From DAOWHW01 sp964493265 (GTDB taxonomy: Archaea; Nanobdellota; Nanobdellia; Pacearchaeales; UBA284): DNA of 16,681 bases. The first letter of the stretch is position 1. Each line of letters starts with the position of its first letter. The position numbers were made by a program, and so were the translations under genes. The stretch covers positions 1 to 16,681 of the forward strand of contig CAZBLY010000013.1 in NCBI GenBank assembly GCA_964493265.1, in the 5' to 3' direction. Below are positions 4,933-14,200 of this stretch, piece after piece. The notes beneath the pieces are model-generated. The model was given only the letters and a program-made list of their open reading frames with translations. It did not search any database and was not told the DNA's origin.

Positions 4933-6390
4933 TTAGTAACTTTTTGCTATATAAACAACATATTGGGAATTTTCTCCACAATAAACACATTTGCCTTTTG
5001 CCTTATCTTGCTCATTTATTCCTATAATTTTAGCCCCCTTTATTTTAGTTTTAATCCAATCTTCACATTTCTTATTGCCACACCACTCACTTATAACTAA
5101 TTTTTTATTTTTAATAGCTTTGATTAATTCTAGCATATTTTTTGCTGTTGTTGTTCCTTTCTTTAACATGCTTTCTGATATCTTTAGCAGATTTTTCTGA
5201 ATGTCGTCGAGGATTTTAGGAATTTTGTTATCAATATTTTTTATTTTTACAGTTTCTTTTTCTCCTTTATCCCTTCTAACTATGATTACTTGGTTCTTTT
5301 CTATATCTTTTGGCCCTATTTCTATCCTTATTGGGATTCCTTTCATCTCCCAATCATGAAATTTATAACCTGGCGTATAATCCTCTCTTTCATCAAGCAA
5401 AATTCTAAATTTATTGAGTTTATTTTTCAATTCTTTGGCTTTCTTTAAAACTTTTGGTTTATCTTGTGTTTTAAAAATTGGAATTATAACTATTTGAATT
5501 GGAGCAACTTTTGGCGGGATTATTAGACCTTTGTTATCACCATGGATTGCTAGCATAATACCTATTATTCTCGTTGTTATTGCCCATGTGTTTTGCCAGG
5601 CATATTCTTTTTTGCCTTGTTTGTTTAAAAATTGAATGTTAAAAGCCTTTGAGAAGATTTGGCTATCGTGATGAAAGTCAGGTCCTTGAACAACCCTGCC
5701 ATTAGGAAGCAGGCATTCTATTGCTTTTGTAAATTCAGCCCCTGCAAATTTTTCTGACTCTGTTTTCTTACTTATGAAACCTGCTATTGCCATATAATCT
5801 CTAAGAATATCATTATATATTTCTAGAATTTGTTTTTCTTCTTTTAATGCCTCTTTTTTTGTTGCAAAAACAGTATGGCCTTCATTCCATAAAAATTCTC
5901 TAGTTCTTAAAAAAGGAATTGGATGTTTGAATTCCCACCTTACAACATTATTCCATTGATTATATTTTAAAGGAAGATCTCTCCAACTTCTGATCCATTT
6001 TGAATAAGAAGCATACATTATTGCCTCACTTGTTGGTCTAATAGCTAATCTTTCTTGTAATTTTGTATTGCCTGCTTCTGTTACCCAAGCAACTTCTGGT
6101 GAAAATCCTTTTAGATGGGTTGTTTCTTTCTTAAGAAGTGATTCTGGAATAAATAAAGGAAAATAAACGTTTTTTATTCCAATATTCTTAAACTTTTTAT
6201 CTGTTTCTTGTTTAATTATTTCCCAGATTTTATATCCAAAAGGTTTGAAAATCATACAACCAGAAACAGGGCTATAATCAACAAGATCAGCTTTGATAAT
6301 AGCTTGAGTATACCATTCACTAAATTCATCTTTTTCTGCAGCTATTCCTAATTCACTTTTTTTCTTTATTTTTGACTTCTTTTTTAACAT
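4933..6390 (-). CDS. proS: Prolyl-tRNA synthetase, archaeal/eukaryal type
   Basis: This class II synthetase charges tRNA-Pro with proline in the cytoplasm. Its 485 residues are the usual archaeal length. The N-terminal FSEWYTQAIIKADLVDYSPVSGCMIFKPFGYKIWE leads into the catalytic core. RPTSEAIMY (118-126) and motif 2 RWEFKHPIPFLRTREFLW (151-168) follow, then FAGAEFT and motif 3 TWAITTRIIGIMLAIHGDNK (268-287, Arg274), and an anticodon-binding domain at about 296-400. The C-terminal domain has a four-cysteine zinc site (Cys437, Cys442, Cys468, Cys471) and ends in a tyrosine (AKSY), a hallmark of this ProRS type that reaches toward the active site. The first dozen residues are lysine-rich and not conserved. 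It is the first gene of the proS-bud32-rps17e-alba series. Confidence 0.96.
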   Translation of the reverse strand: MLKKKSKIKKKSELGIAAEKDEFSEWYTQAIIKADLVDYSPVSGCMIFKPFGYKIWEIIKQETDKKFKNIGIKNVYFPLFIPESLLKKETTHLKGFSPEVAWVTEAGNTKLQERLAIRPTSEAIMYASYSKWIRSWRDLPLKYNQWNNVVRWEFKHPIPFLRTREFLWNEGHTVFATKKEALKEEKQILEIYNDILRDYMAIAGFISKKTESEKFAGAEFTKAIECLLPNGRVVQGPDFHHDSQIFSKAFNIQFLNKQGKKEYAWQNTWAITTRIIGIMLAIHGDNKGLIIPPKVAPIQIVIIPIFKTQDKPKVLKKAKELKNKLNKFRILLDEREDYTPGYKFHDWEMKGIPIRIEIGPKDIEKNQVIIVRRDKGEKETVKIKNIDNKIPKILDDIQKNLLKISESMLKKGTTTAKNMLELIKAIKNKKLVISEWCGNKKCEDWIKTKIKGAKIIGINEQDKAKGKCVYCGENSQYVVYIAKSY

Positions 6391-6422
6391 CTTATTTTAT
6401 TTGATTATAAGGGGACATTATC

Positions 6423-6437
6423 TTTTAAACTTTTTTA
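6423..6437 (-). promoter_or_regulatory. BRE/TATA promoter of proS
   Basis: On the minus strand AAAAAAG is followed by TTTAAAA. About 26 bases further on is near 6401, which would leave a leader of about 10 bases before the proS ATG. Confidence 0.5.
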
Positions 6438-6445
6438 GTCTTCTT

Positions 6446-6460
6446 AGAAACCTTTAAATA
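6446..6460 (+). promoter_or_regulatory. BRE/TATA promoter giving a leaderless mRNA
   Basis: AGAAACC followed by TTTAAATA is a near-consensus archaeal promoter. The TATA centre near 6456 predicts a start site at about 6482, exactly the ATG of the following gene, so the mRNA is predicted to be leaderless. Confidence 0.7.
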
Positions 6461-6481
6461 AATTATTTGTTAGATAGAGAT

Positions 6482-7060
6482 ATGGTTGTATTAGAAAAAG
6501 AGGTTGAGAGAAAAAATATTCTTCTTATTTTGAAAAACACTAGGAAAGCTCTGAAAACAGAAGATGTCTTGCTTCTTAGAGATATGTCAAATAGAACCAT
6601 TCATGGGGTTTCTATCTATAAAGATCCTGACAGCATTGTTATTGCAGTAACTATATATGCTTTAAGCAAGATTATTGCGCGTAAAGACTATAAACAACAT
6701 AAAGATTGGCAAGTTTTTCTTTCTAGAGTTAGTAAAGATATTGATAAAGCTATAGAACATCTTGAAAAAAATAATATAAAAACATTTCACGAAGATATGC
6801 AAAATATAAGAAAAGCAGCCAACAATATAAGCGGAAGTCTAAAACATTATATTAAAGATGTTTTTAGAATGGCTCAAATAAATAAAGCATCAAGAATCTA
6901 TGAACACGGTATTTCAAGAGCAGAAACTTCCAGACTTCTTGGAATAACTCAGTTTGAACTTGCAGAATATATTGGAAAAACTGGAATTGCCGACGTTACT
7001 CTCAGTTTAACTACCCCAATTAAAGAAAGAATAAAGTTTACGCGAAGTTTATTTACATAA
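6482..7060 (+). CDS. Helix-turn-helix protein of unknown function, paired with a PIN-like gene
   Basis: I cannot assign a named family to this 192-residue soluble protein. Most of it is predicted helical: an N-terminal charged part (1-30), a hydrophobic helix SIVIAVTIYALSKIIA (51-66) and a long charged helical stretch (70-130). Residues about 138-166 (RIYEHGISRAETSRLLGITQ, then FELAEYIGKTG) look like a helix-turn-helix of the kind in archaeal proteins encoded beside PIN-domain genes. The ATG at 6482 is chosen over a TTG 15 bases upstream because the promoter at 6446-6460 predicts transcription starting at the ATG itself. It is the first of three genes, 16 bases before the PIN-like gene. An antitoxin-like or autoregulatory role is a reasonable guess only. 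Confidence 0.7.
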   Translation: MVVLEKEVERKNILLILKNTRKALKTEDVLLLRDMSNRTIHGVSIYKDPDSIVIAVTIYALSKIIARKDYKQHKDWQVFLSRVSKDIDKAIEHLEKNNIKTFHEDMQNIRKAANNISGSLKHYIKDVFRMAQINKASRIYEHGISRAETSRLLGITQFELAEYIGKTGIADVTLSLTTPIKERIKFTRSLFT

Positions 7061-7076
7061 AATAAAAAAAGAAAAA

Positions 7077-7748
7077 ATGATAAATTCAAAAAAAGCCTTA
7101 ATTTTTGATTCAGGATCTATAATCACTTTGGCTTTGAACAATCTTCTTTATACACTTGAACCATTAAAAAAAGCTTTTGGCGGAGAATTTTATATTCCTG
7201 GAGCTGTTAAAAAAGAAATTATTGACAAACCTCTTAAAATAAAAAGATTTATGTTGGAGGCTCTGACGATTAAATCCCTTATAAATAAAAAAATTTTAAC
7301 CCTGGTAGATAATGAACAATTAAAAAAAGAAACAAAAAGAATAATTGATGTAGCTAATAAAACATTTAAAACTCAAGGAGAACATATAAGACTCCTTCAT
7401 GAAGGCGAAACTTCTTGCCTTGCTTTATTTAATTTAATTGATACAAAAAAGAAAGCCATTGTTATTGATGAAAGAACTACAAGAATGTTATGTGAAGCTC
7501 CTGAAAATTTAAGAAAATTATTTGAGAAAAAACTTCATAAAAAAGTTAAAACAGAAAGAATTAATTATGATTTTTTTAGAAAATTTAAAATAATTCGTTC
7601 TTCTGAATTGGCTTTTATTGCATATAAAAAAGGAATAATTAAGTTGCCAGCCAATTCAAGAGAATCTTTAAGAGCAATTCTTTATGCAACCAAATACAAG
7701 GGTTGCGCTATTTCTAATACTGAGATTGAAATTGCCAAAACATTATAA
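7077..7748 (+). CDS. PIN-domain-like putative ribonuclease
   Basis: The 223-residue protein has the acidic pattern of PIN nucleases: Asp11 in ALIFDSGSIITLAL (7-20), Glu47 in PGAVKKEIID (41-50), Glu109/Glu111 in HEGETSCLAL (108-117) and Asp131-Glu132 in AIVIDERTTRML (127-138). PIN domains use such acidic residues to hold metal ions and cut RNA, acting as VapC-type toxins or in rRNA processing. It is longer than a typical VapC (about 130 residues): a helical insertion occupies about 55-105, and a C-terminal extension (160-223) contains the RSSELAFIAYKKGIIKLP stretch. It lies 16 bases after the helix-turn-helix gene and 2 bases before the radical SAM gene, so the three form one operon. Whether the pair is a toxin-antitoxin system is not shown by sequence alone. 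Confidence 0.68.
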   Translation: MINSKKALIFDSGSIITLALNNLLYTLEPLKKAFGGEFYIPGAVKKEIIDKPLKIKRFMLEALTIKSLINKKILTLVDNEQLKKETKRIIDVANKTFKTQGEHIRLLHEGETSCLALFNLIDTKKKAIVIDERTTRMLCEAPENLRKLFEKKLHKKVKTERINYDFFRKFKIIRSSELAFIAYKKGIIKLPANSRESLRAILYATKYKGCAISNTEIEIAKTL

Positions 7749-7750
7749 AG

Positions 7751-8770
7751 ATGACAGACAAAAAAGAGGCATTGTATTATAAAAAATTAAAAGATAAAAA
7801 AAATATTATTCAATGTCAACTCTGTCCAAAATTCTGCGTGATTAAGCCAGGTGAAAGGGGAAATTGTGGTGTTCGTGAAAATGTCGACGGTAAATTATAT
7901 AGTTTAGTTTATGAAAGGCCTTGTTCCATAGGGTTGGATCCAATTGAAAAGAAACCATTCTATCATTTTTTTCCATCACAACAAGCATTAAGTATTGCAA
8001 CACCTGGATGTAACTTACACTGTCTTTATTGTCAAAACTGGCAGATATCTCAATCTAAACCAGAAGAAACCTCTTCTTTTTCTATGCAACCAAAAAGAGT
8101 TATAGAAGAAGCCACAAATAGAGAAGTTAAAATAATTAGTTATACATATACAGAACCAACAATTTTTTATGAATATATGTTAGATATTGCAAAATTAGCC
8201 AAACAAAAAGGAATTAAAAATACAACAGTTACAAACGCTTTTATTAATCCAGAACCAATTGCAGAGCTTTGTAAATATCTTGATGCAAGTAATATTGATT
8301 TTAAAGGAAGTGATTCTTTTTATAGAAAAGTTTCTGGCGGATGGAGAAAGCCTGTTGAAGAAGCGATAAAAATTATGCATAAGAAAGGGATATGGATTGA
8401 ATTAACAAATTTAATTATTCCCGGTTATAATGACAGCGAGAAAGAAATTAAAGAGATTGTTGATTGGATAAAAGAAAATCTTAATGTTGATGTTCCTTTA
8501 CATTTCTCAGCTTTCTATCCAACTTATAAGATGTTAGACATAAAACCAACAAAGCCAGAGATTGTTATTAAAGCGCGCAAGATTGCGATGGATGCTGGAT
8601 TAAATTATGTTTATACTGGAAACATCAATGATAAAGAAGGTTCAACAACTTTCTGTCCTTCTTGTAAAAAGTCTGTAATTGTTCGCGAGAATTTTCTTGT
8701 TTTTGAGAATAAACTTATCGACGGTAAATGTCCTTATTGTGGAGAAAAAATAGCAGGGGTTTGGAAATAA
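7751..8770 (+). CDS. amrS: AmmeMemoRadiSam-type radical SAM enzyme
   Basis: This 339-residue enzyme belongs to the radical SAM group encoded in many genomes with AMMECR1 and Memo proteins. The N-terminal part has the cysteine set CQLCPKFC (22-29) and CGVR (39-42), then the RPCSIGLDPIEKKPFYHFFP stretch (57-75) typical of the family. The iron-sulfur cluster motif CNLHCLYC (Cys87, Cys91, Cys94) sits in TPGCNLHCLYCQNW. Further on are YTEPTIFYEY, NIDFKG (293-type strand of the barrel) and HFSAFYPTYKM. A C-terminal zinc-ribbon-like part carries CPSC and CPYC. The radical SAM fold generates a 5'-deoxyadenosyl radical; the physiological substrate of this family is, to my knowledge, unsettled. Neither AMMECR1 nor Memo is in the window, so here the gene sits with a PIN-like nuclease instead. 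It converges with the YunG-like gene, one base apart. Confidence 0.9.
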   Translation: MTDKKEALYYKKLKDKKNIIQCQLCPKFCVIKPGERGNCGVRENVDGKLYSLVYERPCSIGLDPIEKKPFYHFFPSQQALSIATPGCNLHCLYCQNWQISQSKPEETSSFSMQPKRVIEEATNREVKIISYTYTEPTIFYEYMLDIAKLAKQKGIKNTTVTNAFINPEPIAELCKYLDASNIDFKGSDSFYRKVSGGWRKPVEEAIKIMHKKGIWIELTNLIIPGYNDSEKEIKEIVDWIKENLNVDVPLHFSAFYPTYKMLDIKPTKPEIVIKARKIAMDAGLNYVYTGNINDKEGSTTFCPSCKKSVIVRENFLVFENKLIDGKCPYCGEKIAGVWK

Positions 8771-8771
8771 A

Positions 8772-9167
8772 TTATCTTTTAAAATTAAAATATTTTTGAA
8801 CTTCTTTTTTTATTTTTTCATATCTTTTCTGAGTTTCTGAATGTGATAAAACATATTCTCTAGTAGTGGAAAAATTTTTCTTTTTACTAATACCTTTTGG
8901 AATTTTAGCTCCTTTTGGAAATTGTTTTCTTGTTAAATCAATTTCCTTTTTATTTATTAGATTAAAATAATGCGATATCTTTTCTCCATTTGGAAGAGAA
9001 ACTTCTGCCCAGACTAATTCTCCCCCCAAATAATCATTAATTATTAATGCAGTAACAGCACACTGTCCCAAAGCAGAATTAGCGGGAGCCCAATTATCTG
9101 GATCAAGACTAGTTTCTTTACTCCAAGAATTTACTAAAGCCAATTCTAATTCAGATAATATAGCCAT
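8772..9167 (-). CDS. YunG-like protein with Cys-His-Asp pattern
   Basis: The 131 residues resemble the YunG family of small bacterial and archaeal proteins of unknown biochemical role. The conserved core reads GQCAVTALIINDYLGGELVW (34-53), then ISHYFNLI (64-71) and EIDLTRKQFP (75-84). Cys36, His66 and Asp77 fall in the order and spacing seen in papain/transglutaminase-like enzymes, where Cys-His-Asp is the catalytic triad; enzymatic activity is therefore possible but inferred. There is no signal peptide or membrane segment, so it is probably cytoplasmic. It is the last gene of the surface-protein operon, four bases after the 581-residue protein, and may be made in step with it. Confidence 0.7.
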   Translation of the reverse strand: MAILSELELALVNSWSKETSLDPDNWAPANSALGQCAVTALIINDYLGGELVWAEVSLPNGEKISHYFNLINKKEIDLTRKQFPKGAKIPKGISKKKNFSTTREYVLSHSETQKRYEKIKKEVQKYFNFKR

Positions 9168-9171
9168 GTTA

Positions 9172-10917
9172 TTATTTTCTCTTTCTATATACTGTTATAA
9201 GAAGCCAGATTATGAAAATTCCAATTATTAATGCAGGAACAAACCACCAATTGTCATTTATGAAATATAGGGCATTATCAAGAATTGCTAATCCTGTAAG
9301 ACTTGGAAGATAGCTTGTTGCCAAGCCAAATGTTGAAAGATGACCCGTTTGTGCAATCACAATATTATTTTCTTGGTCATTAATACTATCTAAAGTTGTC
9401 CATTCTTCTTTTATTTCATCATAAACAATAATGAAAAGTCTGCCTTTTTCTTCATCATCATGGTATCTTATTCTTATCTCTGCATTTGGTTCAAAAGTGA
9501 TGTGTGATGGAAAAATATCATATGCTCTTTCTAACATCATATTTCCTGGAATATTATTATCAACTCCTGAAGCTCTCAAACTAAGGACATCTTGAGGATT
9601 GCTTATTATATTATCATTAAGTTTTATTTTTGAACAGTCTGGTATGATTAAGGTGGCCATTCCATCATTACTTATCAAAGTTATTTCCCCTTCACATGTT
9701 ACTGGTTCTTCCTCTTCTTCTCCTTCACCTGGTTGATAAGGACAATCTTCTGGGCAAGAACCATATGATTCGCCATATTCGCAAATACCATTACCACAGA
9801 CAGCAGCGTTTCCACCACCTCCTCCTCCGCCGCCTCCGCCTCCACCTCCAGAGCCGGATTGGATAATTGTTAAGGTGTTTGATGCAGTAAAGTTATTTGC
9901 CCAATTACCACATTCGTTATCAGAATCAACTATAGCAACAAGAGTATATGTTCCTGGTCCTGCAGCACTCCAAACTATTGCTCCTTGTATTGTATCACTA
10001 ACATTAATTTGTCCTAAAGAAATTGTTGTTATAACCTCGGTTCCTCTATAAATTCTTACAACAGCATTAGTAGCATCTACTGATGTTGTTCTGTTTGAAT
10101 TAGTTACACTAACATTAAATTCAACACTTTGGCCTTCAACTATGCTGGTTGTTGAAATATCAAATGAATCAATTACAAGATCTGAACCTACAACATTTAT
10201 ATTGGTATTAGTAGATTCTGGGACATAACTATAACCTGCAGAATCTTCATAATTAACTATTGATTCTAAAGTTTGAGTTCCACAGTAATCTGTATTAATA
10301 TTAAAGTTTCTTGTTTCTGTTGCTCCAGAAATTATTGTTATATAATTAAAACTATCAATTATTCCATTATTTGAAAGGGTTGTTATTCCGTCAACATTAT
10401 AAGCATCTCCAGGTCCTGAATTTATTATTGTTAATGTAAATCCTTGGTCTTGTTTTGCAATAATATTTCCTGGAACAAGTAAATAACTTAAACTTAGGGC
10501 TGGAGGATCCACTATTCCTGGAATTGTAATATTTCTTTGAACAGTGCAATTTCCTTCATATAATATTGTAATATTAATTGTATAATTTCCTGGACTGGTT
10601 GAATTCATCATCCAAGAAGTATAACCTTCTCCAAATCCAAAGTCAACTAAAGTAGATGGATTAACTCCAAAAAGAATGCCAAGTCCAGAATTAGGTGTCC
10701 AATCTAACCAAACCTGGCCACCTATATTTCCATCATAATCTATATATCTTAATGTGAATGCCTGACCAACCGTAAGATTCATTGGCGAATATGTTATATC
10801 TTTATTACCGCCACATGGAGCAGCTTGAACAGTTGAAGCAAAGACCGTTATAATTGCCAGTATAGCTACGACTAAAAATGCAATTCCTATGATTTTTGCT
10901 TTTATTTTATTTTTCAT
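9172..10917 (-). CDS. Membrane-anchored surface protein with Ig-like/CARDB domains and poly-Gly linker
   Basis: This 581-residue exported protein starts with a signal peptide (hydrophobic 9-28, likely cleavage near VQAAP 30-34). The first third (35-135) holds beta-rich Cys-containing segments. Residues about 138-243 and 245-352 look like two CARDB/Ig-type beta-sandwiches (DQGFTLTIINSGPGDAYNV; VEGQSVEFNVSVTNSN). A linker of 13 glycines (357-369) follows, then a small disulfide-rich motif CGNGICEYGESYGSCPEDCP (374-393) and an acidic GEGEEEEEP stretch. Residues 408-536 form a further beta domain ending TGHLSTFGLATSY, reminiscent of ZU5-type ends. A single membrane helix (557-576) and a basic RKRK tail anchor the C-terminus, so almost all of the protein faces outwards. 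Many N-x-S/T sites suggest glycosylation. It follows the 110-residue gene by one base. Confidence 0.85.
   Translation of the reverse strand: MKNKIKAKIIGIAFLVVAILAIITVFASTVQAAPCGGNKDITYSPMNLTVGQAFTLRYIDYDGNIGGQVWLDWTPNSGLGILFGVNPSTLVDFGFGEGYTSWMMNSTSPGNYTINITILYEGNCTVQRNITIPGIVDPPALSLSYLLVPGNIIAKQDQGFTLTIINSGPGDAYNVDGITTLSNNGIIDSFNYITIISGATETRNFNINTDYCGTQTLESIVNYEDSAGYSYVPESTNTNINVVGSDLVIDSFDISTTSIVEGQSVEFNVSVTNSNRTTSVDATNAVVRIYRGTEVITTISLGQINVSDTIQGAIVWSAAGPGTYTLVAIVDSDNECGNWANNFTASNTLTIIQSGSGGGGGGGGGGGGGNAAVCGNGICEYGESYGSCPEDCPYQPGEGEEEEEPVTCEGEITLISNDGMATLIIPDCSKIKLNDNIISNPQDVLSLRASGVDNNIPGNMMLERAYDIFPSHITFEPNAEIRIRYHDDEEKGRLFIIVYDEIKEEWTTLDSINDQENNIVIAQTGHLSTFGLATSYLPSLTGLAILDNALYFINDNWWFVPALIIGIFIIWLLITVYRKRK
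9811..9849 (-). repeat. Thirteen-codon poly-glycine tract
   Basis: Thirteen consecutive glycine codons, a mix of GGA, GGC and GGT, form a 39-base purine-rich trinucleotide tract in the 581-residue protein. It marks a flexible hinge between the outer domains and the membrane-proximal part. It also makes a local GC peak in an AT-rich gene. Confidence 0.9.
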
Positions 10918-10918
10918 T

Positions 10919-11251
10919 TTAAATAATATTATTATAGGGATTTTTTTTAAAATTTTTTACAGACAATTCTAAAGTGTGACCTTGTGGACAAATTGCTCGG
11001 AATTTTCTGTCTTTAGATGGGATGTTTTTAATGTGTGGTGAGCAATAATTTTTTTCAGCAAGGCAATAAAGATCTCCTGCTTTAAATGGTAAAATAAAAC
11101 CATTTTTAAATTTCACTGAGATTTTTTCATTTTCTTCTGCTAAAACCACTTTTAGTGATGGGCATTCAAATGGTTTTCTATTTTCTGTCAAATATTTTCT
11201 ATTAAATGTTTCTTCATCAACTTCAATTATTTTTGTTTCTATTCTTTCCAT
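10919..11251 (-). CDS. Small Cys/His protein of unknown function
   Basis: I do not recognise this 110-residue protein. It has no signal peptide or membrane segment, so it should be cytoplasmic although it sits between two surface-protein genes. Visible features are four cysteines (Cys30, Cys63, Cys70, Cys88) and His73 and His92. The pairs YCSPH and CPQGH suggest a zinc-binding site. A beta-rich middle reads LKVVLAEENEKISVKFKNGFILPF. The N-terminal MERIETKIIEVDEETFNRKY is charged. Spacing of 10 bases from the gene before and 1 base to the gene after places it firmly in the operon. A role in regulation or assembly of the surface proteins is possible but unsupported. Confidence 0.7.
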   Translation of the reverse strand: MERIETKIIEVDEETFNRKYLTENRKPFECPSLKVVLAEENEKISVKFKNGFILPFKAGDLYCLAEKNYCSPHIKNIPSKDRKFRAICPQGHTLELSVKNFKKNPYNNII

Positions 11252-11261
11252 TTTTTATTTT

Positions 11262-14200
11262 TTATATAATTTGAATTTGTTTATTATCTGAATATTCAGT
11301 ATTTCCAGCCCAAGCTGTTAGTGTTTTTGTTCCAGTTGTTGTTGATGTGACATTCCAATAAGCTATGTCAAATCCGCCTGCTGGAAGATCTATGTATTGT
11401 GTTTGTGGCCATGTTGATAAAATTGTAAGTCCTGAACTGACATCTAATTTAACTTTAATATCATAAAATGCTTTAGTTGCCCAAAGATTGCTTAAAGGAG
11501 CTCTTGTAATAAAATTTTCTCCTAATACATAAGATGATTGATTTGTGATTGGTCTGAAAATACTACAATCAATAACATTACAAATTTGCCAAACTTCTAT
11601 AGCCTCGCTTTGTTCATTATTTACAAGATTTGTTTCTCCAACTATAGGAAGGGCTTTAACTTTTATTGTATGCCAATTATCTGTTGTAGCTGTATAGATA
11701 AATGTAATTTCTTTTGTTTCCCCTATATTTAGATTAATAAATTGTGAATCTACTTGGATGGAATTATCTTCTAATGCAATTTCAATATTTGTTTCATTTT
11801 TATTTCCTACATTACTTATATTTGCTTTGACAAAAATTAAATCATTCCAATAAGCTGTAGATGATGAAACTGTTACATTAATATTATTAACTTCCTTAAG
11901 AAGAACAATATCATCAACACCAATATCATGATTGGCCTCCAAAACAGTTAACCAATGCATTGCACTTCCTTCTGTATAATTTTCATTTCCTGCATAATAG
12001 ACTGTTATATTATAAACATTAGGTGAATTGTATGTTGTAATTTGTGTAAGAGGTGTTGGTCCTGAAGCAAAAATAAATCCATTTCTATATAATATAAGAT
12101 TTCCTTCTGTTGGTATATTAAGTATTCCAGTTTGATTTACTGTATCGCCTTCGATAATTATTAAGTCAGCATCAAGACTATCGAGCAATAAAGTTAAAGA
12201 TGGTGGCGCTTTATTAATTGTTAAGAAATAAGTTATTGAGGCTGAATCATGTGTTATGTCGCCACTTGAAACAGCTGTATAATTATAAACTCCAGCTGCA
12301 AATGTTGCAATTTCAGATTGTGGAGATGTTCCATTAGCAACAACAATTCCATCTCTATAAAGCGTTACATAACCATAAGGTGTTGTTGAAGTTGCATTGC
12401 TCTGGGTTTCATAAGTAATTGTTAAATTGTCTTCGATTCCATTCAAATAAAGATGAACTTCTCCTGCAAGAAGTGGATTGATGATCAGGGTGTTGGTTAC
12501 ACTAGCTGCTGTCCAGTTTTGGTTTCCTGATGTATTACAAACATAAACATAACTGCCTGCTGGAAGAGTGTTTGTTTCAAAAATAATATTATAACCAGAT
12601 GCTACAAGAACGTCATCTCTATAAAGATTGACAAGAACTTCATTTGTATTTGCTTGGCAAGTTATATTTGTTTCTGTTCCAACATATTCATTCCATGATG
12701 GCTGGGCATTTAATGTTAGAGTTGTTATAGCCTGATTAACAGTAAGCCATCTTGTTATGGTCTGCTCAGTATAATTTTGAGATTCAGAATAATAATAAGT
12801 ATAATTATAAATTCCTGCAGGAAGTTGTGTAATATCTGATGCTGGACTTCCTATTGCTATAAGTTGATTATTTCTATAAAGAAGAGCATTACCTAAACTC
12901 TGAGTAATTTCTAACCAACCTGTTGCATTTGTTGTTATAGGATATTGTACAATTAAATCAGCTTCAATTCCATCTAAAGCAAGATGAATTGTATGGTCTG
13001 CCTTATTAATAATATAAATATCGCTATCACTTGCCCCTGTATAATTTTGTGTCTCACTTACATTACAAACATAATTATAACCAGTTGGATTTGCAGCAAG
13101 TGTTATAGGCATTCCAATCTCTGTTGTAAAATCAAAATTATCTCTATACATTTTTGCACTTTCTTCGGGATTTGTACAAGAACACTGAGCAATAAAAGGT
13201 TGATCAGTATAAATTATTGGGCTTAATGGATTAAATGATAATGTACAAGTTGATGTTGCCTTCTGGATAGTGAGCCATCTTGTTATGGTCTGCTCAGTAT
13301 AATTTTGAGATTCAGGATAATAATATGTATAGTTATAAATTCCTACAGGAAGTTGTGCTATTTCTGTTGCAGGATTTCCATTAGCAACAATAATTCCATC
13401 TCTATAAAGAACTGCATTAGTTTCTGCTTGTATTATTTCTAACCAACCTGTGCTGGTTGTTGTTGCTGGATAATTCACTATCAAATCAGCTTCAATTCCA
13501 TCAAGACTTAAATGAATTGTATGGTCTATTTTATTTACAACATAATTTAATAATGAGGTTGAATTCCAATTATTTGCACTATCAGAAGCATACCATTTAT
13601 AATCATAAGTTCCTGCAGCAAGATCTATGAAAGTGTAAGAGCATATTGAATCTGCTGAAGGCAATACTGGAATGCATACAGGTGTATAATTTGTTCCATC
13701 AAATTCAAAAACTACATTTGTTACAGCAACATTATCAAGCCATTCAATACTAAAAATATAAGGCCCTGTATTGTAATTTGTTGGACTTGGCGGATTTACT
13801 TGTTCATTAATATACCAAGGAGCTATAGTGTCTGGAACTGCTGTAACGTTTGTTATTATTATGTTTGTTATATCAAAAACACCAGGATTACTAGAGTCAA
13901 TTGCAGTAACAGTTACATCATAAATTCCAACTGTTGCATCACCAACATATAAAGTTGATGTTCCAACTTCTCCTGGCATTAAAGTTAATTGAATTATATT
14001 AACATAAGCAGTATCAGCTCCATTTAAATTTTGAACAGTAAGATCGAAAGTATTTACAATACTTCCAGTATTATTTACATAAATAGTATAGGCCGCATCA
14101 ACACTTGGAAAGGTTTCTTGATAATAAACATTAGCCCAGATATCAACTCCATAAACAGGAACATCTACAATAAATATCCAATTCTCTGGTGCAAAAGCAC

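Noticed and set aside
4928..4990. A longer start for bud32 adding 21 residues
   Set aside because: The extension lies over the end of proS, is rich in Cys, Leu and Trp, and does not resemble the family. The inner ATG at 4927 gives the normal length and the glycine loop at residue 7.
6467..6481. TTG at 6467 as start of the helix-turn-helix gene
   Set aside because: The promoter at 6446-6460 places transcription initiation at about 6482, so the TTG would lie upstream of the mRNA.
12984..13226. Plus-strand open frames inside the giant gene, also at 11538, 14031 and 14329
   Set aside because: They are opposite-strand shadows of the repeat protein with odd Cys/Ile/Asn-rich content and no ribosome sites.
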